Origin: an uncultured Prevotellaceae bacterium
GTDB taxonomy: Bacteria; Bacteroidota; Bacteroidia; Bacteroidales; Bacteroidaceae
Assembly (NCBI GenBank): GCA_946415705.1
Contig: CAMKTN010000010.1
Coordinates: 1 to 64,000 of the forward strand
DNA: 64,000 bases
Direction: 5' to 3'
The translations under genes were made by a program, and so were the position numbers. Shown here in pieces: positions 62,833-64,000 of this stretch (position 1 is the stretch's first letter; every line of letters starts with the position of its first letter). The notes below the pieces were generated by a model that searched no databases, had not been told where the DNA came from, and worked only from the letters and a program-made list of their open reading frames with translations.

Positions 62833-63486
62833 TTGAACTTTTCCTTTCCCCATAACGCCCATTCGGCCCATAAGCCCTATAAGCCTTATAAGGCCCATAA
62901 GCCCAATAGGCCTCATTCCCCCCACCATCTCCTCCTCCTTCTTTCAATCTTTCAATTTTTCAATCTTTCCATCCTCCTCTCCTCCTGCGAGAAAGCCGAG
63001 CAGCCCTACAGCAACATCCTTGTTCGCCTGACCCTCTCGGCCACCAATCTCATACCCCAGCTCAACAGCTCCCTCAACAACCCGGGCGAGTTCTGCACCA
63101 TCACCGCCCACAACAACACCTACGTCTTCCACAGCCCCGGCTTGCGTGAGGATTACGTCCACGAGCTCACCGAGCTGGAGCGTAAGTCCAACTTCGTCCT
63201 CGGCCTCAGCGGACTTATCGTAGGTACCCCCATTATGGCCGAGCAGCTGACCACGCAGGCCAATGTTGTATGCTTCGACATCGCCTGCGCCAACTGCTAC
63301 GAGGAAGCCTCCATCACCCGCAACCTCACCCTCCGCGAGAGCCAGCGGGCCGAATGTCCCCGCTGCGGTCGCCGCTATGACCTCAACACCCAGGGCATCG
63401 TCATCGACGGCCCCACCGGCCGCTCCCTCTTCCGCTACCGCGCCACCTTCTACCCCTCCAGCAACACCCTCACCATTAGCAATTGA
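62833..63486 (+). CDS. Lipoprotein with Rieske-like C-terminal domain
   Basis: Up to 217 residues. The mature part starts at the lipobox Cys ('LSILLSSCEKAEQ') and ends in 'CFDIACANCYEEASI' and 'CPRCGRRYDLNTQGIVIDGP', which I recognise from Bacteroidota lipoproteins with a degenerate Rieske-like fold; CxxC pairs may bind zinc. The N-terminus is unusual: 'AHSAHKPYKPYKAHKPNRPHS' comes from a 9-bp tandem repeat and 'LSIFQFFNLSI' from an A/T tract. No ATG or GTG precedes the lipobox in frame; only TTG 62833 is available. The start is therefore uncertain. Confidence 0.7.
   Translation: MNFSFPHNAHSAHKPYKPYKAHKPNRPHSPHHLLLLLSIFQFFNLSILLSSCEKAEQPYSNILVRLTLSATNLIPQLNSSLNNPGEFCTITAHNNTYVFHSPGLREDYVHELTELERKSNFVLGLSGLIVGTPIMAEQLTTQANVVCFDIACANCYEEASITRNLTLRESQRAECPRCGRRYDLNTQGIVIDGPTGRSLFRYRATFYPSSNTLTISN
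62857..62919. repeat. 9-bp tandem repeat in the lipoprotein N-terminus
   Basis: Seven 9-mers: GCCCATTCG, GCCCATAAG, CCCTATAAG, CCTTATAAG, GCCCATAAG, CCCAATAGG, CCTCATTCC, read as tripeptides AHS/AHK/PYK. An A/T tract (CTTTCAATCTTTCAATTTTT..) follows at 62939-62968. Confidence 0.9.
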
Positions 63487-63512
63487 AAATTTGAGCTATA
63501 CGCCTATATTTT

Positions 63513-64000
63513 ATGTGCTTGAACCCCGTCATCGTATGGATACACGGTGGTGCATACGCTTATGGCGGAACAGTGGATCTGCTGTATGATTTCCATAATT
63601 TTGTTGAGGAAAATCCAGAGGTCATCATAGTTAGCGTAGCTTACAGGCTCGGCGTACTGGGGTACCTGCACCTGTCTCATCTGTCCGACGGAAAGGACTA
63701 CCCTGACGCACAAAACCTGGGACTATTGGACCAGCTGATGGCACTGAAGTGGGTGCATGAGAACATTGCAGGCTTCGGGGGCGACCCAGACAACGTGACC
63801 ATTATGGGTGAATCTGCTGGAGGTGGCAGCGTGACCAATCTCTCGCTCATCAATGGCTCGCACCAGTATTTCAACAAGGTCATCTCCCCGAGCGGTACAC
63901 CCGGCCTGTCAAGGTCTGCAGAGGCAGCCAAAGCATGTACAGACGATTTGATGGAGGCACTTGGCTGCAAGACCGTAGCCGACCTGCAGAAACTCGATGC
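63513..64000 (+). CDS. Type-B carboxylesterase, N-terminally short, continues past window
   Basis: Open frame from ATG 63513 (MCLNPVIVWIHGGAYAYGG) to the window end without a stop; absent from the ORF track for that reason. 'PVIVWIHGGAY' (oxyanion-hole region), 'AYRLGVLGYL', 'NLGLLDQLMALKWVHENIAGFGGDP' region and nucleophile elbow 'GESAGGGS' are diagnostic of alpha/beta-hydrolase carboxylesterases. Family members normally have about 90-110 residues before the HGG block, including a signal peptide; these are missing, and only 26 bp separate this ORF from the lipoprotein. It is probably a 5'-truncated gene. Confidence 0.75.
   Translation, partial: MCLNPVIVWIHGGAYAYGGTVDLLYDFHNFVEENPEVIIVSVAYRLGVLGYLHLSHLSDGKDYPDAQNLGLLDQLMALKWVHENIAGFGGDPDNVTIMGESAGGGSVTNLSLINGSHQYFNKVISPSGTPGLSRSAEAAKACTDDLMEALGCKTVADLQKLD

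Overview
The window reads as a chromosomal segment of a Bacteroidales bacterium, most likely Prevotella sensu lato. This is inferred from Bacteroidota-type promoters (TTTG, about 20 bp, TAnnTTTG), almost no Shine-Dalgarno sites, a DUF4248/VirE element remnant, glycine-lipid-type acyltransferases, secreted proteins ending in '..GxYIRDGKxVVVK', and a bacterial V-type ATPase operon with a DUF2764 protein. No database was searched; all family names come from recognising motifs and overall similarity.

Layout. 0-2.5 kb: relic of an integrated element (DUF4248 gene, a VirE-like gene fused to the tail of an amidase gene), a candidate small RNA and a dispersed repeat. 2.5-11 kb, minus strand: a probable eight-gene operon from one good promoter (11011-11042): secreted protein, two lipid acyltransferases, a GNAT-like protein, parE, coaD, a C-terminal processing protease and a Fic protein. 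11.2-26.6 kb, plus strand: a full division/cell-wall (dcw) cluster, rsmH-ftsL-ftsI-murE-mraY-murD-ftsW-murG-murC-ftsQ-ftsA-ftsZ. 26.6-33.7 kb: tRNA-Arg, an IspD/TarI-like cytidylyltransferase, and a minus-strand envelope group (CDP-alcohol phosphotransferase, lipoprotein, Wzi-like barrel, flippase-like protein), then tRNA-Lys, a secreted long-helix protein, a small ferredoxin, tRNA-Met and a TIGR04076 protein. 33.6-43.5 kb, minus strand: amidohydrolase, GH95 glycosidase, a four-repeat secreted protein and a TPR-membrane-HTH regulator. 43.5-52.3 kb: YfhO-like membrane protein, rpsO, typA, zinc peptidase, DUF559 protein, metG. 52.4-60.3 kb: second candidate small RNA and the V-ATPase operon (E, DUF2764, A, B, D, I, K). 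60.3-64 kb: pyrE, SRPBCC protein, argH, a lipoprotein and the start of a carboxylesterase lacking its usual N-terminus.

The genes themselves are mostly housekeeping. The least explained material lies between and inside them. (1) Gaps between genes are often filled by tandem arrays with a strict 7-bp (sometimes 6- or 9-bp) period that can run from one gene's stop codon to the next gene's start codon. (2) A G/C-rich palindrome family occurs nine times and is read in frame in MetG, CoaD, CtpA and the YfhO protein. (3) Two distant promoter-terminator cassettes without a credible ORF share a terminator-hairpin sequence and may be one small-RNA family. (4) An ~80-bp repeat occurs at 0.75 kb and, inverted, at 35.8 kb. 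No CRISPR array, rRNA gene or intact insertion sequence was seen.
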